Shown here piece after piece: positions 1 through 5,368 of a stretch of 18,962 bases of DNA; position 1 is the first letter of the stretch; each line of letters opens with the position of its first letter. Made by a program: the position numbers and the translations under genes. The notes below the pieces were generated by a model. That model did no database searches and was not told where the DNA came from. It saw nothing but the letters and a program-made list of their open reading frames with translations. Location of the stretch: NCBI GenBank assembly GCA_002817055.1, contig MUCU01000019.1:1-18962 (forward strand), read 5' to 3'. Source of the DNA: SAR202 cluster bacterium Io17-Chloro-G7. GTDB taxonomy: Bacteria > Chloroflexota > Dehalococcoidia > UBA3495.

Positions 1-109
1 GCTATCCTCCCTTAATCCTACACATACTTCCCTTGCATCCACATACGCCCTCCACGCACTGTTTATCCGGAGTTGGTATTAGTCGGCAAGTTATTAGGGA
101 GGAAGCCTC

Positions 110-529
110 ATGTACGACAAACCGATGCTCGGCTTGGACCAAGTCCAGAAAGCAATGAACGTTATGTTAGCCAAGGCCAATGAAGAGCCGGACCGTCCTT
201 TTGCCATAGCGATTGTAGACGACGCAGGAGACTTGATTGGCTATGCTCGCATGGACCGCACTCGCAAGATTCCCCAGCGCATGGCCATCCGCAAGGCATA
301 CACCTGCGCTCTGTCGGGCCAAGACTCCAAAGACTACGCCGCCAGGCTGAAGGAGCAAGGGCGAACAGTAGCTGAAATGGGAGACCCCATGCTGGCCGCT
401 GTCCAAGGGGGCGTAGTTGTGCTGCACCCGAGCACCGGTGCGATTCTGGGAGGAATCGGAGTCAGCGGCTTGGCAGCCCAAGAAGATGAAGACATTGCCA
501 ACATGGGGCTAAAGGCGCTAGGACTGTAG
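110..529 (+). CDS. GlcG/HbpS family heme-binding-like protein (DUF336)
   Basis: This is a complete 139-residue protein with the compact GlcG/HbpS fold signature. It has an N-terminal helix, then 'AIAIVDDAGDLIGYARMD', a 'RMAIRKAYTCALSG' helix, and a glycine-rich C-terminus (VVVLHPSTGAILGGIGVSG). Length and motif order match the family. Members bind heme or small degradation products, or sit beside glycolate, lactate and diol catabolic genes; the exact role here cannot be told. The ATG at 110 has a strong Shine-Dalgarno (GGAGG, 7 bases upstream). It is cytoplasmic, with no signal peptide. The gene before it lies outside the window. A palindromic repeat with a T-run follows about 60 bases after the stop and may end the transcript. 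Confidence 0.9.
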   Translation: MYDKPMLGLDQVQKAMNVMLAKANEEPDRPFAIAIVDDAGDLIGYARMDRTRKIPQRMAIRKAYTCALSGQDSKDYAARLKEQGRTVAEMGDPMLAAVQGGVVVLHPSTGAILGGIGVSGLAAQEDEDIANMGLKALGL

Positions 530-580
530 GTAAGCTATCAGCGGTCAGCGGAAAACGGTCAGCGGGGAGCCGGGGGGCGA

Positions 581-619
581 AATCCCCCTACATCCCCCTT
601 TATCGAAAGGGGGATTTTT
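581..619. repeat. CCCCCTTT/AAAGGGGG palindromic repeat, terminator-like (copy 1)
   Basis: Perfect 10-bp inverted repeat: ATCCCCCTTT at 592-601 and AAAGGGGGAT at 606-615, loop ATCG. It is followed by a short T-run at 615-619 and preceded by a second CCCCC block at 583-587. The same unit recurs near 4069-4101 and 14941-14976, and as a copy split by the IS element (803-821 plus 3046-3074), so it is a dispersed REP-like family. In this position it could also act as a Rho-independent terminator for the upstream GlcG gene. Confidence 0.8.
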
Positions 620-775
620 CTCCGTATACGATGGGTCACAACGGCGGGCCATGTCCTATTGCAGTAATTCTCTCCGCTTACAATTGGTCACAACAGCGGG
701 CCATGTCGTATTGGGGGATTTCTCTCCGCATACAATTGGTCACACCAGCGGGCCACGTCGCAACGGAGGACTTTT
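620..775. repeat. 52-bp degenerate tandem repeat, three copies
   Basis: Three head-to-tail units start at 620, 672 and 724 with an exact 52-bp period. Each begins CTCCG-nnTAC and contains GGTCACA-C-GCGGGCCA-GTC in the middle. Copies 2 and 3 are the most alike and copy 1 is more diverged. There are no unique spacers, so this is not a CRISPR array. The block lies between two copies of the palindromic repeat. Small ORFs that cross it are repeat-derived and not credible genes. Confidence 0.8.
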
Positions 776-802
776 CCTCCCACGACGCACTTTGGGAAGC
801 GA

Positions 803-821
803 AAGCCCCCCTTTCAATAAA
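803..821. repeat. Left half of palindromic repeat split by the IS element
   Basis: GCCCCCCTTTCAATAAA immediately precedes the IS left end. Its other half (TTCAATAAA then GGGGG-TT-GGGGGGATTT) follows the right end at 3046-3074. Removing the element and one target duplication restores CCCCCTTT-CAAT-AAAGGGGG, the same palindrome family as at 592-615, 4082-4100 and 14943-14961. Confidence 0.85.
813..821. repeat. Target-site duplication, left copy
   Basis: TTCAATAAA abuts the left inverted repeat and is repeated exactly at 3046-3054 after the right inverted repeat. IS1595 elements normally make an 8-bp duplication. Here 9 bases match, so one base could instead belong to the element. Confidence 0.88.
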
Positions 822-843
822 GGTAATTATCCCCTTATTGCAC
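822..843 (+). repeat. Left terminal inverted repeat of the IS element
   Basis: Begins GGTAATTATCCCC, then TTATTGCAC. It matches the reverse complement of 3024-3045 at 21 of 22 positions (T/G difference at the 14th base). The transposase stop codon (TAA on the minus strand, 835-837) is inside this repeat. Confidence 0.92.
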
Positions 844-1764
844 GGATTCGCCGATTGGATTATAGGTGCCGTATTTCCCGTAGCGAACCTTGTTGACTCG
901 GTTCGCCATTGACTCGTACATGGGCGTTTCGTCGTTCCGATGGTTCCACCGAAAGGCATAGGAATCGAAGTAGCCTTGTAGGTGCCCAACACCCACAGCA
1001 TGGTTAACGCCACTGATACCACGTTTAACTAGGCTCCAGAATCCTTCTATGGTGTTAGTGTGTATATCGCCGATAACGTACACCTTGGCCCCGTGGTGGA
1101 CGCGCCGGTGCTGATAGCCCATAGCCTTGAGCGGTTCATACGAGGAATGCTCATCGGAGTAGACCAAACTAGACGGCAATATCTTCTCCCTGATATTGGG
1201 CAAGAGGGAATCCCTCGATACATCTGGTACAACCTTAGTGATCACCTTTCCGTCTCGTTCCACCATGCCGAACACCGGCTGTTTACCAGCCGTGCCACGT
1301 CCGCCTAGCCGTTCCCGCCTCACTTTATGCATGTTCTTGGCCTTGCCGCCGACGAAGGTTTCATCGACCTCGACTAATAACCCCTCCAGGGATACATCTT
1401 CGGCTAGGATAGACCGAATCTGCTTGAACATGCGCCATGCCGTCTTGTAGGTAACACCGAGTTCCCGCTCCAGTTGCTTAGCCGATATGCCTGTCCGTGT
1501 GGACGCCATCAGGTATATGGCGTAGAACCATGACTTCAACGGCGTGGAGGATTTCTCAAAGATAGTGCCAGCCAGTGGGTATATCTGGGTGCCGCAGTCC
1601 TGACAGGAATAAGCCTTGCGCCCCTTGATACGGTAGTGCTTCGTTACCTCCTGGCACTTCCTGCAAATAATACCATTCGGCCAGACCATATCCCGTATCT
1701 GGTTAAGGCAATTATCTTCGTCGGGGAACTGTTCGTTGAATTGTTGGACAGTGAATTTTTCCAT
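835..1764 (-). CDS. IS1595-family transposase (ISXO2-like DDE domain with zinc ribbon)
   Basis: A full-length 309-residue transposase. The N-terminal zinc ribbon has cysteines at about C34, C37, C54 and C57, as expected for the IS1595/ISXO2 family. A helical segment follows (residues 75-115), and then the catalytic domain. Visible catalytic landmarks are 'VEVDETFVGG' (D134), 'VYSDEHSSYE' (D204) and 'HTNTIEGFWSLVKRG' (N237/E240, K247). The ATG at 1764 is preceded by AAGGTG at 5-base spacing and by a good sigma-70-type promoter (1788-1816). The frame ends inside the left inverted repeat. No frameshift or missing motif is seen, so the enzyme is probably active. It acts on the ends of its own element. 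Confidence 0.95.
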   Translation of the reverse strand: MEKFTVQQFNEQFPDEDNCLNQIRDMVWPNGIICRKCQEVTKHYRIKGRKAYSCQDCGTQIYPLAGTIFEKSSTPLKSWFYAIYLMASTRTGISAKQLERELGVTYKTAWRMFKQIRSILAEDVSLEGLLVEVDETFVGGKAKNMHKVRRERLGGRGTAGKQPVFGMVERDGKVITKVVPDVSRDSLLPNIREKILPSSLVYSDEHSSYEPLKAMGYQHRRVHHGAKVYVIGDIHTNTIEGFWSLVKRGISGVNHAVGVGHLQGYFDSYAFRWNHRNDETPMYESMANRVNKVRYGKYGTYNPIGESVQ

Positions 1765-1787
1765 TTCGGCACCTTCTTTGTGCCAGT

Positions 1788-1816
1788 AGTGTAACAGCGT
1801 ATATACGTGGAGTCAA
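1788..1816 (-). promoter_or_regulatory. Transposase promoter with palindrome in the spacer
   Basis: On the minus strand: -35 TTGACT (1811-1816), a 17-bp spacer, -10 TACACT (1788-1793). The spacer holds the perfect palindrome CGTATATACG (1798-1807), well placed for a repressor. Just upstream is an 8-bp inverted repeat, TTTACGCC (1825-1832) and GGCGTAAA (1854-1861). Binding by any protein is inference. Confidence 0.6.
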
Positions 1817-1867
1817 GGTATATATTTACGCCTGTAAAGGGATAGTGATGCTAGGCGTAAAAGAGAA

Positions 1868-1900
1868 AAGCTAGTGTTCAGTTGCCCGAAACACTAGCTT
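1868..1900. repeat. Long hairpin upstream of passenger gene
   Basis: AAGCTAGTGTT (1868-1878) pairs perfectly with AACACTAGCTT (1890-1900) around an 11-nt loop. It lies between the divergent transposase and passenger promoter regions. There is no T-run of terminator type. It could be an RNA stem-loop, an attenuator or a protein-binding site. Confidence 0.7.
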
Positions 1901-2062
1901 CATGCTTGACGCCGCTGCAGAACTCCATTTACAATAGCTTTGACGGTCTGGCCGGGTACGCTACTAACACAGACAGGCCCCAGTCTGATCGTCGCCGAAT
2001 AGAATTGCGCATTGGCTTGTTCTATTCTAATGGAATGGCGGTGCGTGGTCAAGGTGATGCCG

Positions 2063-2488
2063 ATGAATAAAGAAACTATTCAGGCTCAAATGGACGAATT
2101 GCGTGACGAGTTGAATCGCGTTGACGCCCTTCAAGTGGCATTAGAAGCCGCCTTGCGCGCCCATGAATCCTTGTTCAAGGCGATATCAGCCAATGGGGTC
2201 AAGCAGACACGCCAGTTGGCCCTAGGTGTTCCTGGCCGTGGTGGTGGGCCGAAGGGTTCGGTTAGTTTCCGGTCTGGTGTAATTGAAGTCCTCAAACAGG
2301 CCCGTGGTGAAGAACTGCATGCAGACATCATCTGGGAACGAATGCAGGCGATGGGCGTCAAGAGTGAGGCCAAACGGCCACGCGGGTTTGTTTCCATGAT
2401 TGCTGCAAAAGAAGAAGACATAGAAAAGTCCGCGCCTGGCACTTTTCGCTGGGTTGGGGCTTCTCCCCAAGATTCCATTAAAAGCTAA
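2063..2488 (+). CDS. IS passenger protein: coiled coil plus winged-helix-like domain, unknown function
   Basis: A 141-residue protein if started at the ATG at 2063, where AAGGTG lies 6 bases upstream; a second ATG at 2057 and upstream ATGs lack such a site. Residues 5-40 form an acidic/basic heptad-like helix, probably a coiled coil. Residues 50-65 are a glycine-rich linker. Residues 68-132 ('FRSGVIEVLKQARGEELHADIIWERMQAMGV' is the span 69-99) read like a winged-helix/HARE-HTH domain ending in a beta-hairpin 'GTFRWVG'. It reads away from the transposase inside the same IS element. Role inferred: DNA-binding accessory or regulator of transposition. I do not recognise a named family. Confidence that it is a real gene is high; function is uncertain. 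Confidence 0.75.
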   Translation: MNKETIQAQMDELRDELNRVDALQVALEAALRAHESLFKAISANGVKQTRQLALGVPGRGGGPKGSVSFRSGVIEVLKQARGEELHADIIWERMQAMGVKSEAKRPRGFVSMIAAKEEDIEKSAPGTFRWVGASPQDSIKS

Positions 2489-2489
2489 A

Positions 2490-2518
2490 GAGAGCATTAG
2501 CTCGTAACTAACGCTCTC
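2490..2518. repeat. Hairpin between two passenger genes
   Basis: GAGAGCATTAG (2490-2500) pairs with CTAACGCTCTC (2508-2518) with one mismatch around a 7-nt loop. It starts one base after the winged-helix gene stops and ends 4 bases before the extended Shine-Dalgarno of the microprotein. It could protect or separate the two coding parts of one transcript. There is no T-run. Confidence 0.65.
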
Positions 2519-2522
2519 CAGC

Positions 2523-2534
2523 AAAGGAGGTGAT
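2523..2534 (+). promoter_or_regulatory. Extended ribosome binding site
   Basis: AAAGGAGGTGAT is a 12-base match to the complement of the usual bacterial 16S rRNA 3' end, with ideal 5-base spacing to the ATG at 2540. It is by far the strongest site in the window and is the main evidence that the very short ORF after it is translated. Confidence 0.8.
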
Positions 2535-2539
2535 AAGCC

Positions 2540-2602
2540 ATGCGACGTACCAACTCCGGGACCATCTTGATTTGGTTCGCCGTCCTGTTATTAACGGACT
2601 AG
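2540..2602 (+). CDS. 20-residue membrane microprotein in the IS element
   Basis: Short ORF of 20 codons: positively charged start (MRRTNSGT), then the hydrophobic stretch ILIWFAVLLL, ending TD. This is the pattern of a single-pass membrane microprotein. It is too short for ordinary gene finders, but it has an almost perfect 12-base Shine-Dalgarno. It follows the winged-helix gene by 51 bases, with a hairpin between them. Its TAG (2600-2602) overlaps the stop of the opposite-strand gene (2599-2601), and a CCCC-TTCG-GGGG hairpin follows (2604-2615). It could be a leader peptide, a small toxin-like or a membrane-sensing peptide; nothing in the sequence decides this. It could also be a non-functional remnant. 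Confidence 0.55.
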   Translation: MRRTNSGTILIWFAVLLLTD

Positions 2603-2757
2603 TCCCCTTCGGGGGGCGTCTCTACCTCTTTCTTGATAAGACGCAATAAATCCTTGGGCTGGAAACTAGCCCGTTGCTTCTTCTCGATGCTCTTATCCCG
2701 TAACTCGCCTTCCTCGTAGGATGGGCGTAACGGATTTTTCTTCTTCGAGCCTGGCAT
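2599..2757 (-). CDS. Small charged passenger protein, unknown
   Basis: A 52-residue protein starting MPGSKKKNPLRPSYEEGE and ending LRLIKKEVETPPEGD, rich in Lys, Glu and Arg and without membrane segments. I chose the internal ATG at 2757 because the longer upstream frame (to 3006) runs antisense through the more protein-like ORF at 2797-2994. Upstream on the minus strand TACAAT ends 6 bases before the ATG, with AGGGGC between, so the mRNA may be almost leaderless. Not recognised as a known family. Tail-to-tail with the microprotein and divergent from the 65-residue ORF. Confidence 0.5.
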   Translation of the reverse strand: MPGSKKKNPLRPSYEEGELRDKSIEKKQRASFQPKDLLRLIKKEVETPPEGD

Positions 2758-2796
2758 GCCCCTATTGTACCATTCTCTTGCAATACCGGAGTCAAA

Positions 2797-2994
2797 ATGA
2801 CACAGCAGAACTGGGAAAGCTTGTTTATTACCCGCGCGTCCAACCCAAGATCGGACGAACAACCTGTTAGATTCTACGTTGAGTACAGCCGCGGAGCGCG
2901 TACTCCCATTCGTGTCCGTGTTCAGTTGCCTACAGGTGCCAACGACTATATAGTGCCGCTCACTTGGCAACAGTGGGAACAAATGAACGCCTAG
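2797..2994 (+). CDS. Small passenger protein, unknown (65 aa)
   Basis: A 65-residue protein beginning MTQQNWESLF, with a likely beta-rich middle (VRFYVEYSRG, IRVRVQLPTG) and ending WQQWEQMNA. The ATG has GGAG 6 bases upstream. It is the last gene of the IS element and ends 29 bases before the right inverted repeat. The composition looks like a real folded domain rather than a shadow. Not recognised; the function is unknown. Confidence 0.5.
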   Translation: MTQQNWESLFITRASNPRSDEQPVRFYVEYSRGARTPIRVRVQLPTGANDYIVPLTWQQWEQMNA

Positions 2995-3023
2995 TTGCAT
3001 TCTCAACTAATCGATGCCTAGAC

Positions 3024-3045
3024 GTGCAATACGGGGATAATTACC
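3024..3045 (-). repeat. Right terminal inverted repeat of the IS element
   Basis: GTGCAATACGGGG then ATAATTACC, the reverse complement of the left end with one difference. It is followed directly by the second copy of the target duplication. Confidence 0.92.
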
Positions 3046-3074
3046 TTCAATAAAGGGGGTTGGGGGGATTTCGG
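3046..3074. repeat. Target-site duplication, right copy, and right half of split palindromic repeat
   Basis: TTCAATAAA (3046-3054) repeats 813-821 exactly. GGGGG-TT-GGGGGGATTT follows, the right arm and tail of the palindromic repeat the element landed in. Confidence 0.87.
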
Positions 3075-3159
3075 ACTGCGATCAGGAACAATGCTCAGCT
3101 AATAGCAGAAACCTGAGCGCGGATAGTTGGTTGCCGTTAGCTAACAAAAAGGAGCAACA

Positions 3160-4032
3160 ATGGCCAATCCCAGAGCGGATTACTCGCCCATATTCCACCG
3201 AAAGCCCTTGAAGTTGCCCGGCGGCGCCAGAGTCGCTGTGTGGCCGGTTATCAATGTGGAAGAGTGGGACATCAACACCCCCATGGCCCGGACGGTCCTG
3301 CCCAGTCCTCAAGGAGTCAGCATTATTCCCGATGTTGCCAATTTTGGATGGTTCGACTACGGCATGCGCGTCGGCTTCTGGCGCTTCAAACGGGTGTTGG
3401 ACAGCCACGGCATTCGGGCCACGGTAAGTCTAAATGCGTCGGTTTGCCTCAGCTTTCCTCAGTTGGTCCGGGAATGCCTGGAGTCGGGCTGGGAGATGCT
3501 GGGTCATGGTTACATACAGCGGGTCATCAACAGTGAGCCCGACGAACGGGAGACCATTCGCAAAACCATAAGCACCATTAAAGAGTTCACCGGAACAGCT
3601 CCCAGAGGCTGGATGGGACCGGGTCTGGCCGAAACCTTCGATACCCCGGACATTCTGGCCGAGGAAGGGATCGAGTACGTCGCCGACTGGTGTAACGACG
3701 ACCAGCCCTACGAGATGAAGATCAAGAATGGTCGCTTGGTGGCCGTGCCCTACACCGTGGAGCTAAACGACATTCCCATATACCTGATACAGCACCACAA
3801 GTCGCCGGAGATATTCGAGCGGGCCAAAGACCAGTTCGACACCCTGTACAGTGAAGGAGCGGAAAGCGCCCGGATTATGTGCATTTCCACTCACCCCTAC
3901 ATTACTGGCGTGCCCCACCGCATCAAGTACTACAACATGATCTTCGACTACATCAAACAGTTCGAAGGCGTGGTATTCATGACCGGCAGCGAGATTCTGG
4001 ACTGGTATAACTCGGAGTCGGGGACGGGTTAG
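3160..4032 (+). CDS. Polysaccharide deacetylase family protein (PuuE allantoinase-like)
   Basis: A complete 290-residue protein of the NodB/PuuE carbohydrate esterase 4 superfamily. Landmarks are 'WPVINVEEW' (about 28-36), 'DYGMRVGFWRFKRVLDSHGI' (66-85), 'GWEMLGHGYIQR' with H116, 'APRGWMGPGLAETFDTPDIL' (147-166), 'YVADWCNDDQPY' (173-184) and 'STHPYITGVPHR' with H245. These follow the PuuE layout rather than the classic NodB Asp-Asp/His-x3-His layout. It probably hydrolyses an amide or N-acetyl bond; the substrate is unknown. No signal peptide, so cytoplasmic. The start is supported by AAGGAG 5 bases upstream. A perfect palindrome GTTAGCTAAC (3136-3145) sits just before the Shine-Dalgarno and might be an operator. 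Confidence 0.9.
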   Translation: MANPRADYSPIFHRKPLKLPGGARVAVWPVINVEEWDINTPMARTVLPSPQGVSIIPDVANFGWFDYGMRVGFWRFKRVLDSHGIRATVSLNASVCLSFPQLVRECLESGWEMLGHGYIQRVINSEPDERETIRKTISTIKEFTGTAPRGWMGPGLAETFDTPDILAEEGIEYVADWCNDDQPYEMKIKNGRLVAVPYTVELNDIPIYLIQHHKSPEIFERAKDQFDTLYSEGAESARIMCISTHPYITGVPHRIKYYNMIFDYIKQFEGVVFMTGSEILDWYNSESGTG

Positions 4033-4068
4033 CTGGTTTTATGGAACATGGTCTCTTATGGGAGCCTA

Positions 4069-4101
4069 AATCCCCCTAAATCCCCCTTTTAGAAAGGGGG
4101 G
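4069..4101. repeat. CCCCCTTT/AAAGGGGG palindromic repeat (copy 3)
   Basis: CCCCCTTT (4082-4089), loop TAG, AAAGGGGG (4093-4100), preceded by TCCCCCTAAA. Same unit as at 581-619, with the same doubled CCCCC block on the left. It lies between the deacetylase and the NHL gene. No clear T-run follows here. Confidence 0.75.
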
Positions 4102-4164
4102 CTCGAAGTTCTCCCATTTAGCACAGCCACTTGCGTAGTTACGTCTGACTGGAGAAGGATTGCA

Positions 4165-5196
4165 ATGAATTTCGAGACTGGGAAGATTCAAACATTCGTG
4201 GGCACCGGGGAGCGGGGCTACGCGGGAGACGGTGGCCCAGCGGCCAGCGCACTACTCAGTGAGCCGTTCATGTGCGCCTTTGACGCCCAAGGCAATCTTT
4301 ATGTGGCCGAGGCGACCAACCACTGCGTGCGCCGGGTGGACCCAGCCACGGGAGTCATATCCACGGTGGCGGGCACCGGCAGAGAAGGTTACTCCGGAGA
4401 CGGTGGTCCGGCGACCCAGGCTACGTTCAACCAGCCCTATTCGTTGCAGATCGACTCCAACGGCGATATCTACATTGTTGATCGGTTAAACGCCGTGGTC
4501 CGCAAGGTAGACGCCGCCACCGGCATTATATCCACCGTAGCGGGTACCGGAGAGCCGGGATACGGTGGCGATGGCGGGCCGGGGCACGCAGCGCAATTAA
4601 GGGAACCCAACGACTGCTTCCTGGACGGCAAGGGCGGGTTGTTGATTGCCGACATCCAAGACCAACGGGTCCGCCGCTTGGACCTCAGTACTGGTATCAT
4701 CACCACCTTCGCTGGCAACGGCTTGAAGGAGCGCACCGGCGACGGCGGTCCGGCCATAGAAGCGGGGATTTTGGGCGCTAGGGCCGTGTGCAACGACGGA
4801 GCGGGGAATACCTACATCTGCGAGCGGGAAGGCAACGGGGTCCGCATGGTCGACGCCATGGGCCGTATGTCCATCATCGCCGGTACCGGAGAAGTTGGTT
4901 ACACCGGTGATGGAGGACCGGCCCTGACCGCCACATGGGGCGGGCCAAAGGCTATCCGCTGCGACCTGCAAGGCAATATATTGGTGGTCGACACGGAAAA
5001 TCACGCCATTCGCAAGATCGACGCCATTAGCCGCATCGTTACTACGGTGGCTGGCGGTCATAAGGGCGGAGAAGGTGACGGCGGAGATGCTGTCAACGCC
5101 GGGATGGACCGTCCCCACGGCGCCGACATCGATGCCCAAGGCAATATCTATATAGCAGACAGCAACAACCACCGGGTGAGGGTAGTCGGGATTTAG
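4165..5196 (+). CDS. NHL-repeat beta-propeller protein
   Basis: A 343-residue protein built of six repeats. Each unit combines a strand such as 'GVISTVAGTG', the signature 'GYxGDGGPA', and 'GNLYVAEATNHCVRRVD'-type NHL strands. The GDGG signature occurs six times (weaker in units 4 and 6), which fits a six-bladed propeller with the last blade closed by 'GNIYIADSNNHRVRVVGI'. Such proteins bind ligands or serve as lactonase-like or scaffold domains; no enzyme residues can be assigned. There is no signal peptide, unusual for a family often exported. The ATG has GGAG-AAGGA upstream. It follows the deacetylase by 132 bases with a palindromic repeat between. Confidence 0.9.
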   Translation: MNFETGKIQTFVGTGERGYAGDGGPAASALLSEPFMCAFDAQGNLYVAEATNHCVRRVDPATGVISTVAGTGREGYSGDGGPATQATFNQPYSLQIDSNGDIYIVDRLNAVVRKVDAATGIISTVAGTGEPGYGGDGGPGHAAQLREPNDCFLDGKGGLLIADIQDQRVRRLDLSTGIITTFAGNGLKERTGDGGPAIEAGILGARAVCNDGAGNTYICEREGNGVRMVDAMGRMSIIAGTGEVGYTGDGGPALTATWGGPKAIRCDLQGNILVVDTENHAIRKIDAISRIVTTVAGGHKGGEGDGGDAVNAGMDRPHGADIDAQGNIYIADSNNHRVRVVGI

Positions 5197-5272
5197 AGCA
5201 TGTAGGCCAGGCCAACGGGGGGTTCCGGGTTAAATTAGTGGTCCGACGGGCTTCACCACGAACGGCCCTGAA

Positions 5273-5361
5273 GCTCCCCGCTCGGCCTAAGCCTGTCGAA
5301 GGGCCGGTGACACGGTTCGGAGGCTCCCCGCTCGTCTTGAGGCTGTCGAAGGACCGGTGAC
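5273..5361. repeat. Two direct copies of a 39-bp CTGTCGAAGG-type intergenic repeat
   Basis: Units at 5273-5311 and 5323-5361, period 50 bp, both starting GCTCCCCGCTCG and ending GTCGAAGG-CCGGTGAC; only a few bases differ. The core, read in reverse as CCTTCGACAG-CT, resembles short dispersed repeats common between genes in several bacterial phyla. It fills the gap between two convergent genes, so it may help terminate both transcripts. Confidence 0.7.
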
Positions 5362-5368
5362 TGGGTTT

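Larger units (their letters stand above)
822..3045. mobile_element. Complete IS1595-family insertion sequence with passenger genes
   Basis: A 2224-bp element bounded by 22-bp terminal inverted repeats (822-843 and 3024-3045; one mismatch) and by 9-bp direct repeats (813-821, 3046-3054). It carries a full-length ISXO2-type transposase reading leftward and, in the other half, four small ORFs (2063-2488 +, 2540-2602 +, 2599-2757 -, 2797-2994 +). The transposase half is a typical IS1595 unit; the remaining ~1.2 kb is cargo. Intact ends, intact transposase and a perfect target duplication suggest recent insertion. No homology search was done, so the name of the nearest described IS is unknown. Confidence 0.92.

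Noticed and set aside
620..775. Repeats near the start as a CRISPR array
   Set aside because: Units are directly adjacent with a 52-bp period, are diverged, and have no unique spacers or cas genes.
678..1022. Small ORFs over the tandem repeat and transposase end
   Set aside because: Shadows of the repeat and of the transposase frame, with no family features.
1882..2070. Rightward 62-codon frame upstream of the passenger gene
   Set aside because: It would begin with TTG in a hairpin loop, has no ribosome site, overlaps the start of the better gene, and its protein looks random.
1868..2518. Hairpins as integron attC sites
   Set aside because: No GTTRRRY core at the arms, no integrase, and the loops and arm layout do not match attC.
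2758..3006. Longer upstream extension of the 52-aa leftward passenger ORF
   Set aside because: The extension is antisense to a more credible ORF (2797-2994) and lacks a ribosome site; the ATG at 2757 is better.
4597..5172. 191-codon leftward ORF antisense to the NHL gene
   Set aside because: Mirrors the repeat structure of the NHL gene; no start signals or domain.
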